Source: Kingdonia uniflora (taxonomy: Eukaryota > Streptophyta > Magnoliopsida > Ranunculales > Circaeasteraceae). From it: 64,000 nt of DNA. The position numbers and the translations under genes are program-made. Below are positions 1 to 11,015 of this stretch, one piece after another. Positions within the stretch are counted from its first letter, which is position 1; each line of letters opens with the position of its first letter. Under the pieces are notes generated by a model that was given only the letters and a program-made list of their open reading frames with translations, did no database searches and had not been told where the DNA came from. The DNA lies in NCBI GenBank assembly GCA_014058105.1, contig JACGCM010000715.1, positions 620,001 through 684,000 on the forward strand. Direction: 5' to 3'.

Positions 1-1
1 C

Positions 2-217
2 CCAAAATTTTACCCAACTGATGATGTGAAGAAACTATTGGTGAACAAGAGGAAACACAAACCCACCAAGCTCGATCAGGCTCGATTTTTGAGAGATTTA
101 GTTGTTACTCCAATTAGAGTTTCCAATTCATTGTTAGGGTTTATTGCAGTATTTATTTATGATAAAATTCATGCCGGTGAAACTCAAATTGAAGGTAAAA
201 ACTCTAAAAACTTGTAA
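2..217 (+). pseudogene. Ribosomal protein L6-like fragment fused to unknown sequence
   Basis: The window opens inside a reading frame. Residues read from base 2 (PKFYPTDDVKKLLVNKRK, then HKPTKL) match the conserved segment of cytosolic 60S ribosomal protein L6 that normally leads into the KOW-like RNA-binding core. Similarity stops at about base 73. In place of the expected core the frame continues for 48 unrelated residues (ending GETQIEGKNSKNL) to a TAA at 215-217. A possible splice donor (GAAG followed by GTAAAAAC) lies near 198, so 74-198 could be an exon piece of another gene. Only the RPL6-like part is recognised. I read it as a truncated, chimeric gene fragment. The upstream part is outside the window, so a live gene with an odd exon cannot be excluded. 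Confidence 0.55.
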
Positions 218-798
218 TAATTTGCAAAATTTGTTTGTTTTTTTTTGGGGGGGGGTTTAATTTTGAGAGAAAATTTGGAACTCTGGTGATAAGGTTTCAA
301 TTTTGATAAGAACCAACATTTTGTGTTGATTCCCACATCAACGAAGACCTATTTTCTTTTTATCAGTGTTGCAAGTTTTGTTTGTATTGTATTTTCGATT
401 TTATTTTGTGTTACTTGATATAGAATATTAGTCTACGCAGTTAAGTTTTACCGAATATAATTCAAGAGTGAATTGAATAGTTTGCTTATTAGTTTATAGT
501 TTTGGGATATCAATATGCGGTAGGCGGAGGATAAATTCTATTTAACATTTAGTAGAAAATAAACAAGTCTCAGAAATCTTTCTCCCATATCTGAGATGCA
601 GTCAACTTCTCAGTGCACTATCAGGGAGTCTGGAAACAGAACAGGTAAATATATTTCATATGGACTTAACCTCTTATTAGTAACTTTGATAGTTTACTAA
701 GTCACCATCAATGTGAAGCATGAAAGGTTTTATTTGTCTCATTTCGTACTTGTGGAGTTTCTGGTTGTCTCAGTCGAAGGCACAGATCACAGGACATA
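218..798. other. AT-rich non-coding stretch
   Basis: No convincing coding region. It holds a T-run followed by a G-run near 240-255 and otherwise plain AT-rich sequence. Confidence 0.5.
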
Positions 799-1690
799 AG
801 GTAAGTATTATTCTCTGATAAAAGGAATGAGCATTTCTCTATTTTGTCGTTCAAACGAATTTTCTTGTCGTTTGAACGAAGTGTCAAGTCCCCTGGAAAT
901 TTGGTTCATAGACAATTTTGTCGTTCGAACGAAGTGTCAAGTCCCCTGGAATTTGGCCCACATGCAATTGTCGTTTGAACGAGACTTCTTTTCGTTCGAA
1001 CGATATGTAAACTTTCTAGGGTTTTGACCAAATTAGTCGTAATTCGTTCGAACGATTTTTGGTCTTGATCGAACGAATATCGAGTGAAATAGAACTACTA
1101 TTTAAAGAAACCCTAGTTTCTTTTTCAGTGGCTCTTCTTTCCAGGGGAAAAACGATTTTCTTTCTAAGGGCTCCAAAAGACTTTATCAGAGAGGGTGAAG
1201 AACTTAAGATCAATGAATCATCCTTTGATCACGAGATTGATGTTAAGTTAGGGTTTCAAAGACTTCCCAATTATTTTGTTCAAGAGCGATTCGAGAAGAA
1301 ATTTCTTGGTGAGAGATCAAGACGGGCAATTGCGAGAATAGAAGAAGTTTCTTGGTGAGAGATCAAGAAGAGTTGTTGTGAGAACAAGAAGAAGGTGGAA
1401 CGTAAAGCTTTAGTCAGAAGAGTAGTAATCTTGTGACTAGGTTATTAAATTTGTAAGTGTAATTTAGTATAACTCTTTTTGACTAGTGAAACATTTGGTT
1501 GTCGTGATCCTCGACAACGACCTGTGGTTTTTCTCCTGAGTAAAGAGTTTTCACAGTGTGAACATTTGCTTGTGTCATTTAATTCCTTGTCTTTGCTTTT
1601 GATTGTTTTTGTTTAACCTTAGACTATTGATTGATAGAAATTGTTCTGACCTAGTTTCTCGAAATACATTAATTACGAGCACATAAAATT
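799..1690 (+). mobile_element. LTR-like remnant (probable Copia-type U3/R/U5)
   Basis: The order of signals resembles a plant Copia LTR read on +. A repeated palindrome array at 847-1055 resembles a U3 enhancer block. A TATA-like TATTTAAAG lies near 1099. The stretch near 1520-1575 (TTTTTCTCCTGAG, then GAGTTTTCACAG, then TTGTGTCA) resembles the leader seen before the LTR end and primer site in Copia elements. Neither clean TG..CA ends nor a second LTR was found, so this would be a solo or decayed LTR. The open frames inside (for example 1059-1358) look incidental. Confidence 0.35.
847..1055. repeat. Array of TCGTTCGAACGA palindromes
   Basis: Six copies of the 12-bp palindrome TCGTTYRAACGA start at 847, 868, 921, 971, 992 and 1044. 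Three are perfect (921, 992, 1044) and three have one centre change. A half copy lies near 1067. Spacing alternates 21, 53, 50, 21, 52. The spacer after 868 and 921 is itself repeated (GAAGTGTCAAGTCCCCTGGA), so part of the array arose by tandem duplication. Confidence 0.85.
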
Positions 1691-2216
1691 TCAAAGCAAT
1701 CATGAGGGAAGTCAATAGAAGGGAGAAGCAAGCTGGAAGATTTTGACACTTACATGAAGGTAACAATTCTTAAACCAACCATAGTATATACTTAAGTATC
1801 TCATTAGCTGATTTGACACTGTGTAATAACAAGCCGTTTTCATTAAAGGACTAGAGGGGACACTTCAACCAAATTTCATTCTGAAGGTAATGATTACTTG
1901 CACCAAAGATGAAATTTGGGATACCTTATCTGTTTTGAGTCATTTTATATCATAATTAACCATGGACTCAGATCATTTTTACGCTCTTTTAGAAGCTTCT
2001 CGTTTCGCGACACATTGGTTACCATTTTGCAAGATATTCAGCATGGAGCCTAGAGCGCCAGAAGTTTATTTTGCCAAGAAATCTAAACCTTGTAATGACT
2101 GTTAATGGCTAGCCATGAAGGTATGTGTTATTCAGCCTAAAAAAATTACACTAGTACACAATTATGTCATTCTTTGAATGTTCTTTTTTAGAAACTATAT
2201 GAAGAAATGAAATAAA
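1691..2216. other. Non-coding left flank of the CACTA element
   Basis: No coding region or repeat recognised between the LTR-like remnant and the CACTA left end. Confidence 0.4.
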
Positions 2217-2262
2217 CACTACAATAAAATATGGCTTTAATGTCATCTGAATAACGTCACTT
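2217..2262 (+). repeat. CACTA left terminal inverted repeat
   Basis: Starts CACTACAATAAAATATGG and continues into a GTCATCTGAATAACGTCAC block. It pairs with 11016-11061 in inverted orientation at roughly 80% by eye. Confidence 0.75.
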
Positions 2263-3482
2263 ATTTAAAAAGTATCGTTAAAAGTCTTATTTTTGCTTTT
2301 TAAATGGATTTCAACGTCGGTTTTACGAAGTAAAAAAATAAATCATCTTACTATCAATGTCGTTTTTGGGCACGACATAATAACTATTACAATTAAGTGG
2401 TCCCTCTACTGATGGGAAAACCCTTACCATCTCAATCAAGTCACGACGTTATTTCAATTTGATTTATTCGCGAAAATATTTGCGCAAAGTTAAGAGAAGC
2501 ACGAAAGTGGTTTTCGTGGGAGAGTGGAGATGGGTAGGTATTGGTGGATATTCTTGACGAGGAACTTTGGAAATCTTTCAACTACAAATCGTGGGAAATC
2601 TTTCAACTACAACTACGATCCCCGTTTCAACTACAAATCGCGGGAAACTCAATCGAGGAACTTTGGCGGCTTTATAAACACTACCCTAGTCTTCATCTAA
2701 TCAATTTCTCTCCAACATCTGCGTCATCATTTGGATTCTACTCATTTAGTAGTGAATTCTCTCCACAATTTTCATCATTTGGATTTCTGATTGAAGAACT
2801 CAATTTGATTTTGATTCAATATAGTGATAGTATTTTTACAATTTTTATTGCAATCTTTATTTTGTAATGACGAATCTTACATTTGGGAATCATTTGCAGT
2901 CTAACCCATCTAGTTGGAGGAGGTGAAACATCTGCTGAAACGGGGATCAATGTTTTCCTTAGTAAAGTATTACGCTGATTAAATCTTGACATTCTCTTCT
3001 TAATACACTGAGTTACACTAGGTGGTAATTGAGGGCTGGAAATGACCGCTTCAGAGCTTACTCTAGTTGGTAGTTTTGATCTGCGATTCTATTCTTTCAG
3101 TTCCTTTATAATATACACTAATTGTTTATCAATATTAGGCATTTATAAATTAGAATCAGAAGGGTCTTGGGTATTCACGCGGTTCCTCCGCAGCACGCTG
3201 CTCTAACAGATGTTGTCTGTGATCGAGGATTTGGTTTGCTTTACACAACATAAAAAACTCGTTTCGCTTTCACAGACATAGTTTTGGGAGGATCCTTAAC
3301 TACGCGCCGGAATAAGTAACTTAGCTTTGACAATAGTGAGGTGCTGGGCAAAGGAGTGTGCTGTTTTTTAACAGATTTGTCTAAAGACAAGGGTTGTTAA
3401 AGCTCTAGTAACCCTAGAGTGTTTTTTTAGAAAAGGTAGACACGCCGGAGTTAAAAAGAGTAGGAGCGATTAGGAACCCCAG
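2263..3482. other. CACTA left interior, no recognised gene
   Basis: The subterminal ACGTCA/GACGTT motifs run to about 2450. An open frame at 2541-2867 (+, 108 residues) contains a short internal repeat of TCAACTACAAATCG and matches no family I recognise. The rest is non-coding. Confidence 0.4.
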
Positions 3483-3652
3483 ATTAGGTTTTTTTTTTAG
3501 TGGTAATGTGAAAAAAATGGCTAGGTCAAAAAGAAGCTATGGGTTTCCTCTTAGACGTGCTAAATCTGTCTATAGAAGATTGCTAGGAACAAAGTCTTGT
3601 CATTGTTTACGTGACAAAATCATCTCACATACCATGCTTACATGGGCTTTCC
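3483..3652 (+). repeat. 170-bp direct duplication, copy 1
   Basis: Nearly identical to 6330-6500, differing at only a handful of bases. Both copies encode the same basic peptide (MARSKRSYG, then RAKSVYRRLLGTKSCHC in copy 1; copy 2 has PAKSVY), which I do not recognise. Copy 1 runs directly into the AGO-like fragment, and copy 2 lies just after the boron-transporter copy. Confidence 0.9.
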
Positions 3653-3790
3653 AGACTTATCATACTGAGTCAGGCAGGCACAACTTTGTATATGATGTGG
3701 AGAAAAGCTTATATACTCTTGAAGGTCTCCCACAGAATAAACACGAATTCACTGTTGTGCTAGACGATATCGCATCGACCACCTCGAATA
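3653..3790 (+). pseudogene. Argonaute (AGO4-clade-like) N-domain fragment
   Basis: About 46 codons read FQTYHTESGRHNFVYDVEK, then SLYTLEGLPQNKHEFTVVLDD. In AGO4/6/9-type Argonautes this segment of the N-terminal domain reads approximately 'Y…F.YDGEK.L.T.GPLP.NK.EFTVVLED'. A possible splice donor (AATAG followed by GTACAT) follows at about 3790, so the piece may be one exon with its 3' border. No PAZ, MID or PIWI sequence is nearby, so it cannot make a working Argonaute. It is in frame with the peptide of the upstream 170-bp repeat (frame from 3508 to 3846), which makes a short chimeric frame. Recognition rests on one conserved block. The clade assignment is inference. Confidence 0.6.
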
Positions 3791-5258
3791 GGTACATGTT
3801 GCATTGTATTATACTAATTTATCAACATCTCATTATCATTGATTAGGTTGCATTAAAGTTAAAATAAAAGAGCTACTATATATAGAAAGATTATCATGAT
3901 AATTGGTGTTTGAAACATAATCACGGCTAATATTGAAACATTAGTTTGATGCCAGTATACACGTCTAAGATTTTGACTTTCTCGTGACACCATATTTCAC
4001 GTAATATTTGATGTATTGATCCGACTTTTGTAGTTGTCTCATATTTTTTTTTTTTACATGGACGTCGAGATCTATGGATAGGCCATAATCTAACTTGATT
4101 GTTCACTTTCTGAATAGGACTACTGCAAATGGTAGTAGTGGAGTAGTGGCACTCGTGTTCTCAATGATTTCTCAACCTCCTCTTCTCTGTTTAGCATACC
4201 TGTTTTGCTCCTCTCTCAAGTGTCATCTATAAAAACAAATCATCCAAATTGGGTACATGTAACTCCTGTGTCCTCCTTTGAATTTTATCCCATTTTGTTT
4301 GTTTTTATTGGATTCCTGTTCTCATTGATTATGTAACTGAACTTGTTTTTAAGCTTTGGGGTTGTGTTTTTTTGCCAGAAAGTCAAAAGTTGTTACTCTT
4401 GAGTCATGTAATCTATGAGGAGCAATTCTTGCATGTATTTTTGTTCAGTTGGTGTTTGTTTCATTCAAAGAAGAATGCTCATTTGCTTTAAATTGATCTA
4501 GACCATCTAGAGTCAGTTTATGATCATGGGTTCTCGTTAATTTCGTTGTTTCTAATCTATATGCCTTTATAATCTCGAAATAGTGGAGGCTTTATATACC
4601 CATTATCAGGGTTCTTTGCTTTAATTAGTGTATGCCCATTTGTTTTACATTTCCTTAAATCGTTCTATAATCAGTTTATGATCATAGGTCTTCGCTAACT
4701 TTGAGGTTTGTAGAGTGTGAGTATCAGATCATGTAATTCAGCTTGTTGGTCTTGTACCCAGTTGATGGTTGGTAGAGCTTCTAATAGTTAAAAGAAGAGA
4801 AAATGGACCCAAGGTTAGTCGAAATCATCCGTTAATTGAATTCTGAATAATGGAAGGTGTTCATTAATTTGCTTTTGTGAGAACTTCTAGTAAGAAATAT
4901 TCTAGAGTTCATATTGTACTAGTTGATTCTTTTTTCTTCTAGCATAGTAAATCTCACATACACATTACTAAACCATTCTTGTAGGTCTTTTAGGATGTAA
5001 AGTTCCTATAACATTAAACAGTGATTTAGGGACCAATTCAAGGGTCGCCTTATTCTTTAATGAGTCGTTAATTGTTACTCTTCTTTTATAATCATCTGCC
5101 CACTATTTCACTTACTTGTATTAGATGAGCCTTGTTCAAGTTTCGTAATGGCCTTTTGAGTCCTCGTATATCTTTGTTCGAGTTTAGTATTTTTCCGAGT
5201 TCAGTCTCTTATTTATTGAAAAGAAAAGAATACATAAGTAAAATACAAGTGAAATACA
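3791..5258. other. CACTA interior, non-coding
   Basis: No coding region. A phrase containing CAGTTTATGATCAT occurs twice (near 4515 and 4670), which suggests an old local duplication. Nothing else is recognised. Confidence 0.4.
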
Positions 5259-6201
5259 ATGGAAGAAACATTTGTGCCCTTTCGTGGGATCAAGAACGAT
5301 CTTGAAGGAAGACTACTGTGCTACAAACAAGATTGGACTGGTGGTTTCCGTGCGGGTTTCAGGATCCTCGCTCCCACAACATATATATTCTTCGCTTCGG
5401 CAATCCCAGTTATATCTTTTGGGGAACAATTGGATAGCAATACAAATGGCGCTATAACTGCGGTGCAAACACGGGCATCAACAGAAATTTGTGGCGCTAT
5501 ACACTCAATTATTGAAGGACAGCCATTACTAATACTTGGAGTTGCTGAGCCGACAGTGCTGATGTACACATTCATGTTCAACTTTGCAAAAGATAAACAA
5601 GATCTGGGAGAGAAGCTCTTCCTACCCTGGACAGGATGGGTATGTCTGTGGACAGCTCTCCTGCTCTTCTTGCTAGCAGTTCTGGGTGCATGTTCCATTA
5701 TCAATCGGTTCACTCGTGTTGCAGGGAAATTATTTGGGATGCTTATAGCAATGTTGTTTATGCAGCAGGCCATTAAGGGAGTTGTGGACGAATTCCGTAT
5801 ACCACAGAGAGAGGATCCTAATGCTGCAGTACTTTCACTGTCATGGCGGTTTGGAAATGGAATGTTCGCATTGGTTCTGTCCTTTGGCTTTCTTCTTACT
5901 GCATTAAAGAGCCGCAAAGCTAGATCTTGGCGTTATGTGACAGGTTGGCTACGGGGTTCCATTGCAGATTATGGTGTCCCATTGGTGGTGCCCGTGTGGA
6001 CAGCTGTATCATATATACCAGTAAATTAGGTTCCAAAAGGAATCCCTAGGCGCCTCTTCAGTCCAAATCCATGGTCTTCTTGCGCTTACTCAAATTGGAC
6101 TATTGTAACGGAGATGTTGAATGTGCCCCTGATATATATTTTTGGAGCATTTATCCCGGCTACCATGATCGCAGTGCTGTACTACTTTGATCACAATGTT
6201 G
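5259..6201 (+). pseudogene. Boron transporter (BOR family) intronless truncated copy
   Basis: From the ATG at 5259 the frame gives 256 residues of a BOR1/2-type borate exporter of the HCO3- transporter (SLC4-like) family. Hallmarks in order are METT-like start [81 protein letters not shown] and [13 protein letters not shown] at 6027-6029 interrupts SYIPVN, yet the same frame resumes with [16 protein letters not shown] and runs to YYFDHN near 6200, where similarity ends. Intact proteins are about 700 residues, so less than half is present. Plant BOR genes normally have several introns in this part and none is seen here, so a spliced-RNA origin is likely. The copy sits inside the CACTA element, just before the second 170-bp repeat. 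Confidence 0.88.
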
Positions 6202-6329
6202 AAACGGTATGCGAAATCCTTATCCATTTTTCAGAGATCTTCACTAGTAGAGAAATCAAGACAGAAGCCTAAGGAAAGCTTGTCAGTTTTGAGTGATGTA
6301 AGCATTCTCCACTATGTATCTTCTGCTGC

Positions 6330-6500
6330 ATTAGGTATTTTTTTTAGTGGTAATATGCAAAAAATGGCTAGGTCAAAAAGAAGCTATGGGTTACCTCTTA
6401 GACCTGCTAAATCTGTCTATAGAAGATTGCTAGGAACAAAGTCTTGTCATTGTTTACGTGACAAAATCATCTCACATACCATGCTTTACATGGGCTTTCC
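6330..6500 (+). repeat. 170-bp direct duplication, copy 2
   Basis: Partner of 3483-3652. It starts ATTAGGTATTTTTTTTAGTGG and ends ATGGGCTTTCC, beyond which the two copies diverge at once. No insertion signature was found around either copy. Confidence 0.9.
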
Positions 6501-7914
6501 AATATGAAATCAACTACAAAGTTACTTGGTTGTTCATAGAAGAATAGAGGTTAAACTAAATATCACTTCACCAATTTAGGACCCTCGATTCAATAACAAG
6601 GAGTTTCAATCTATCTTACAAAAATTAATGCAGAACATGGACATGTGAGTAATTTGCAAATATATTTCGGAAACAGACAACAACATTATCTGCAATAATA
6701 CGTATATAAATGCTTTGAGATAGATAAGAAACAAAAAGTGATGGCAAGAAACAAAAAGTAATAGATAAGAAATATATGGAATACAATTATCGGGATGAAG
6801 TAAAATTTTATGGCTTAAGGTCGCAATGAACCCGCATATTTCTATGACAGTACTCCACTCCGAAGATTATATATTTCTATAAATAAATTTTCTATATTAA
6901 GTTGGCAACCTAGATAATTAAATAATAGAAACATCAAAAAAAATGTTAAAGACACTAAAAAAGATTTTAGAATCTCTACCGACTGAAAACATTCCAAGCC
7001 TCATCTTCTTGTAACTCGCCCTTCGCGACAATCAAATGATTCTCCTGACTTCGCATACTCCATCACAACATAAATATCGTTGTGTCCCTATGACATCTTC
7101 ATAAATTCATATCATATAATGTAATCAAATGTAAGGCAAAGACTTAAAATTCTAAAAGCATTAGATAAAAAATACAATGTATGAATAGTCATCCAAGCTT
7201 AAGCTTTGTACATTTTTCACCCATATCCATGTTTTTTTTTTTTTGAAAGGCAAGTTGGGGTTGAAAGCAGACCCCCCTGCTCTATAGATTAACAGAATAT
7301 AAAAAAGTGAACTCTCTATGAGGAGAAGCTCAAAAGAAAAAATACAATGAAAGAGAATAGGCTAACAAGCAAAAGAAAAAACTGCAGACTCCAATCAGGG
7401 CAGAACACCAATAAAAGACTGCAGCACTAATGCGTGATAGACTTCAAATCATCAGCAGAAGAGCTTAAAATGAACACCTTTCAGAGAGGCGACTAGTAAC
7501 AGTTCCAGTAGCACCTGCAACTAAGGAGCATAAGAGAGGATCTGGCATGGAGCTGTACTCCATAATTACAGCAGCAGTAGAACATAAGACAAGCAGGCAG
7601 CCCCACTTTCTATGTTGTAGCAATAATTAAAATATTGCAAATGCTTATTATAGTCTCAAGAAGGTCTACTATAGTTCTGCGTTGCCCCAGAGTTAATAAT
7701 GCGCCCAAATCAAGCCGGCAGTAAGTGTCTTAATCTGAGAAGCTATCTAGTAACCTCATTTAACTGTATTCTTTTGATTAAGTGAGGCAGCCTATTCAGA
7801 TTCCATATCTTAACAGAAACTGTGTTCCTCTTATTCTCAGAAAATGGATAGAAATGGATGGATGATGAAAGGATAAAATGGATGGATAACAACTGATAAA
7901 GGCATTACTGAAAG
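6501..7914. other. CACTA interior, non-coding
   Basis: No gene. A T-run at about 7231-7244 is followed by GAAAGGCAAGTTGGGG. Read on - this looks like a 3' tail ending in poly(A), so a small retroposon end is possible but unproven. The rest is AT-rich. Confidence 0.35.
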
Positions 7915-9296
7915 TTGATAAAGGAATTACCATGCATATGTTTCAGAACAACAGCTCATCTGCTCCTCCCAGCTGCTGGCATTCTTCAAAATATATCATT
8001 TATAATCAAGATAAGAGAGGCAGCAACTTCAGACTCAAAATCCCAACAGAAACTCAAGTTTCTCTCAGTCCCAAACATGGATTTAGAAGCAGGTTATTTT
8101 GAGAAGGAAACAACCAAAGCACTGCTCTTATGTCCAAGAAATTCGTACGACTATCTATGCAATGATCTCAAACTGAACGTAGATGATACGGAAGCTACAA
8201 ATTACTATGTGTGTAATGACATGTTTCAAGATGGATATTTTTCTGATAAACATAGTGCTTCTTTGAGAACCTCTCAGTTAGACCGATGTAGTTGTGGGAA
8301 ATTGATGGATCAAGGGGTTTCATTCGAAGTCCTAAATGATGGAGTATTTGTTCAGGGGAGAATGTTTATGGTAACTAATAATTTGAAGGTTACCCAACAA
8401 TCTATGAAACCTAGTTAGGCACTGCTTAAAGATCTTGGCATTAAAGAGGTGGACTCTTTTGAGGAGGAGACTATAAATCTTGGCGTAAAAGAGGTAAATA
8501 ATTATCATATTTAAAGTTCTACTCTCTACTGATTATTATGCTTGATTAGCTTTGTGAGTCTTAAAATCATCGACTTTTCACCACAGTTTTTTATTTCTAT
8601 GTAACTTCTTAGTTTTTCTCTATGCTTTAGATCTTGGACCTGCTCCAGCTTTCTTTTATCTCCATGACACCTTTGACAGATGTGCTTTTAAAGGGTGTCA
8701 ATCATACCTCTGCTGCCAGAAAAATGGAACAAGAAGAAACACATTATATACTGAAGAGTGAAGATGTGCTCAGCTCTGATAATAAAAAGATAACTGTTAA
8801 GTTAAATATCAGGAAATCGAACAACACGGTATTGTATGCAGAAGCTGGGGAAGACTTCGTAGACTTTCTTTTCAGACTTTTAACAATCCATTTAGGATCT
8901 GTTTTAAGGCTTCTAGTACAAACTCCTAAACTTGGGTGTTTAACAAACTTGCACAAGAGTGTGGAGTCATCATGTTCTCCTTAAAAAGAATATCTGCTCT
9001 CTCCCCCTGTAGCTCCACAATTTCGCTGCAAGAACCAACCTCTAGAGATTGAAGTAATGTACCATCCAAGATTCAGCTTAGAGGGTAAATTTCCCCTAAA
9101 AAATTGTGAAAATTGGAAATCTAATGTTGTTGTGAATCCCAATCCATCTGAAGTATTCTTGAAGGCACCAGAAACATTCATGATAACAGATGACTTGAGT
9201 GTAACACCATTTTCTTTCATCACCTCTATATCCTTACTTGAAAAGCAGAAGGTTGCGATTGACGACATGGAGGTTCGGGAAGTGAGCATTGGTTAA
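7915..9296 (+). pseudogene. DUF674 family two-domain gene, broken
   Basis: DUF674 proteins are plant-specific, often built of tandem repeats, and have no settled function. The first domain reads YYVCNDMFQDGYFSDK, CSCGKLMDQGVSFEV and FMVTNNLKVTQQSM. A TAG at about 8416-8418 breaks it, but the frame continues as ALLKDLGIKEVDSFEEE up to a splice donor at 8494. A GT..AG intron fits 8494-8630 and restores the frame with ILDLLQLSFISMTPLTDVLL. The second domain begins KITVKLNIRKSNNTVLYAEA and continues GEDFVDFLF. A TAA at 8982-8984 interrupts it, after which the frame goes on with LLSPPVAPQFRCKNQPLEIE and ends near FMITDDLSVTPFSFITSISL and VREVSIG at 9296. The 5' limit is uncertain. Because the intron is kept, this piece came from genomic DNA, unlike the neighbouring BOR copy. 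Confidence 0.82.
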
Positions 9297-9708
9297 GAAA
9301 AGGTAAGTCACTTTAATTGAGCTTAACAACTTCTATCAACTTTGACGCTATTCATAACATAAATCAGTTTAAGGCAATCAGTAGTTCATGGATGTATTCA
9401 TGGTAGTTCAGAACCAATCGGTTTCAGAGTAGTACATATGGGTGCTGACAACATTTAATTTTTGCTTAGGACAAAACTATTTTGTAGGTGCAAGGCAGTT
9501 TATGTTGCTAAATGAATCTAAAGTATATCAAAATGCCTCAGTTTCATCCCACTTGGCGGACAGCAACAACTTCTTCCGCGACTTTCCACTCTAATCAAAT
9601 AGTTGAAGAAACCCACCAACATGAGCCCCTCCACTCCTTAAACCTTGTTTCTCCACCACCATTTCACCACATAGATCAACACACGTCAAACCATCTCTCT
9701 CCCCCATC
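9297..9708. other. CACTA interior after the DUF674 piece
   Basis: A small frame at 9512-9724 (70 residues, His/Ser/Pro-rich) is not recognised and is probably incidental. Nothing else is seen. Confidence 0.35.
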
Positions 9709-9797
9709 TCTAAATATAATATAGGGGTCATGTATTAAACCGGGAGTAACTTCTAAGGTTCTAAATATAATATAGGGGTCATGTATTAAACCGGGAA
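9709..9797 (+). repeat. 38-bp direct repeat, two copies
   Basis: The segment from TCTAAATATAATATAGGGG through GTATTAAACCGGGA occurs at 9709-9746 and again at 9760-9797, separated by 13 bp. Confidence 0.85.
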
Positions 9798-10279
9798 TGC
9801 AGTAGAATAACAGTTTATAAACTACTTGAAGAAGAACATGTAACATGTGTATAAAAGGGCTCGATTCGTAACAATAATTTAGGTCTTTCAAATGTATTGA
9901 TCGTTTCTCTATCGAGGGCTTTGTAGTACTGATCACTAACTCGCAATAAAGGCTAAATAAAATAAAGTTGCAACATCATTTTTAGTAATAACTAAAAACA
10001 ACTGACTTTTTGATAAATTGTTCGTTCAATCGAAATAGGAACCTTGTTGTAGAACTTTCTGCCCCACCTCCTCCACTAGAGACTTCCTGGTTTATATCCA
10101 TGTAAACCGAAAACATAAACGAAAATGAATACGGTGCTGAAACTCCCTCGTACGCCCTCAATTGCTTAACTGCCTCTGCCCTACGCTTCGTCATATAGGG
10201 AATCATTTTACAATAAGAAACACATTAACCCAACTAATGAAAATAAAAATAAAATTGACACAAATTTAATCAAAAATAC

Positions 10280-10450
10280 TAAAATCAAATCAAACTTCAT
10301 CAATGAAACTCAAATCGAAACAAACTTCGACACTGAGACTCAAATAGAAACAAACCCTGTCAAAGAAGCACAAATCGAAAGAAACCCCATCAATGAAACT
10401 GAAATCAAAACAAACCCAACATTGAAACACAAACCCCATCAATCAAACAC
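10280..10450 (+). repeat. Degenerate tandem repeat (about 35-bp unit)
   Basis: Around five units share CATCAATGAAACTCAAATC and GAAACAAAC with substitutions. It lies near the right end of the CACTA element. Confidence 0.65.
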
Positions 10451-10520
10451 ACTCTGAAATTATAATCGATAAAGAGAGATAGATGGGATTGTTGACCCGC
10501 GAATGGTTCTTCAGATAATC

Positions 10521-10751
10521 TTAGCATATGATTTGAAGTGAATTGGACCATGAGATGGCTTGGTGTTTATGAGTTTGGGACGAAACCTCTGAAACTTTAT
10601 CTTCTGTTGAATGATATTGCTCGGTATACAAATCTCTTTGAATCGAAGCAGAAGAACTTGCTTGCCATGGTGACTCATCAAGGTTTTTCATCAATGGCTT
10701 GCCATGTTGTGTAGATTTATCCATTATCGAAGTTCTATCAAAGTTCCCCAA
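10521..10751 (-). other. Unrecognised open frame in CACTA right part
   Basis: A 76-residue frame on - (MGNFDRTSIMDKSTQHGKP start, Ser/Gln-rich, ending SWSNSLQIIC) has a balanced, protein-like composition, unlike the low-complexity frames around it. It could be another captured exon piece. I do not recognise the family and see no clear splice borders. Confidence 0.25.
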
Positions 10752-11015
10752 TCGATATAAAAAACCACTTTATAACTTGGCCTCTCCTTCGTCGCGATTT
10801 CAATCAAAACATAACAACGTCAGTTGCAGAGAAATGATTTGAAAAAAGACTATGTACGACATTTTCTTTTAACGCCATAACTGAAAATGGCGTTGATGGA
10901 CAAAATAGACAATAATTAATATCATTTAATAATAAAATGACGTAAAAATACAAGATATTACGATCATTGACGAGGATAGATTATAACTTTGGAACTATAA
11001 CGTCATTTTCAAACA

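Noticed and set aside
827..1027. Open frames over the palindrome array
   Set aside because: They follow the repeats and the LTR-like leader and resemble no protein.
5321..5917. 198-codon open frame on - opposite the BOR copy
   Set aside because: It is the shadow of a long conserved + frame and has no family features.
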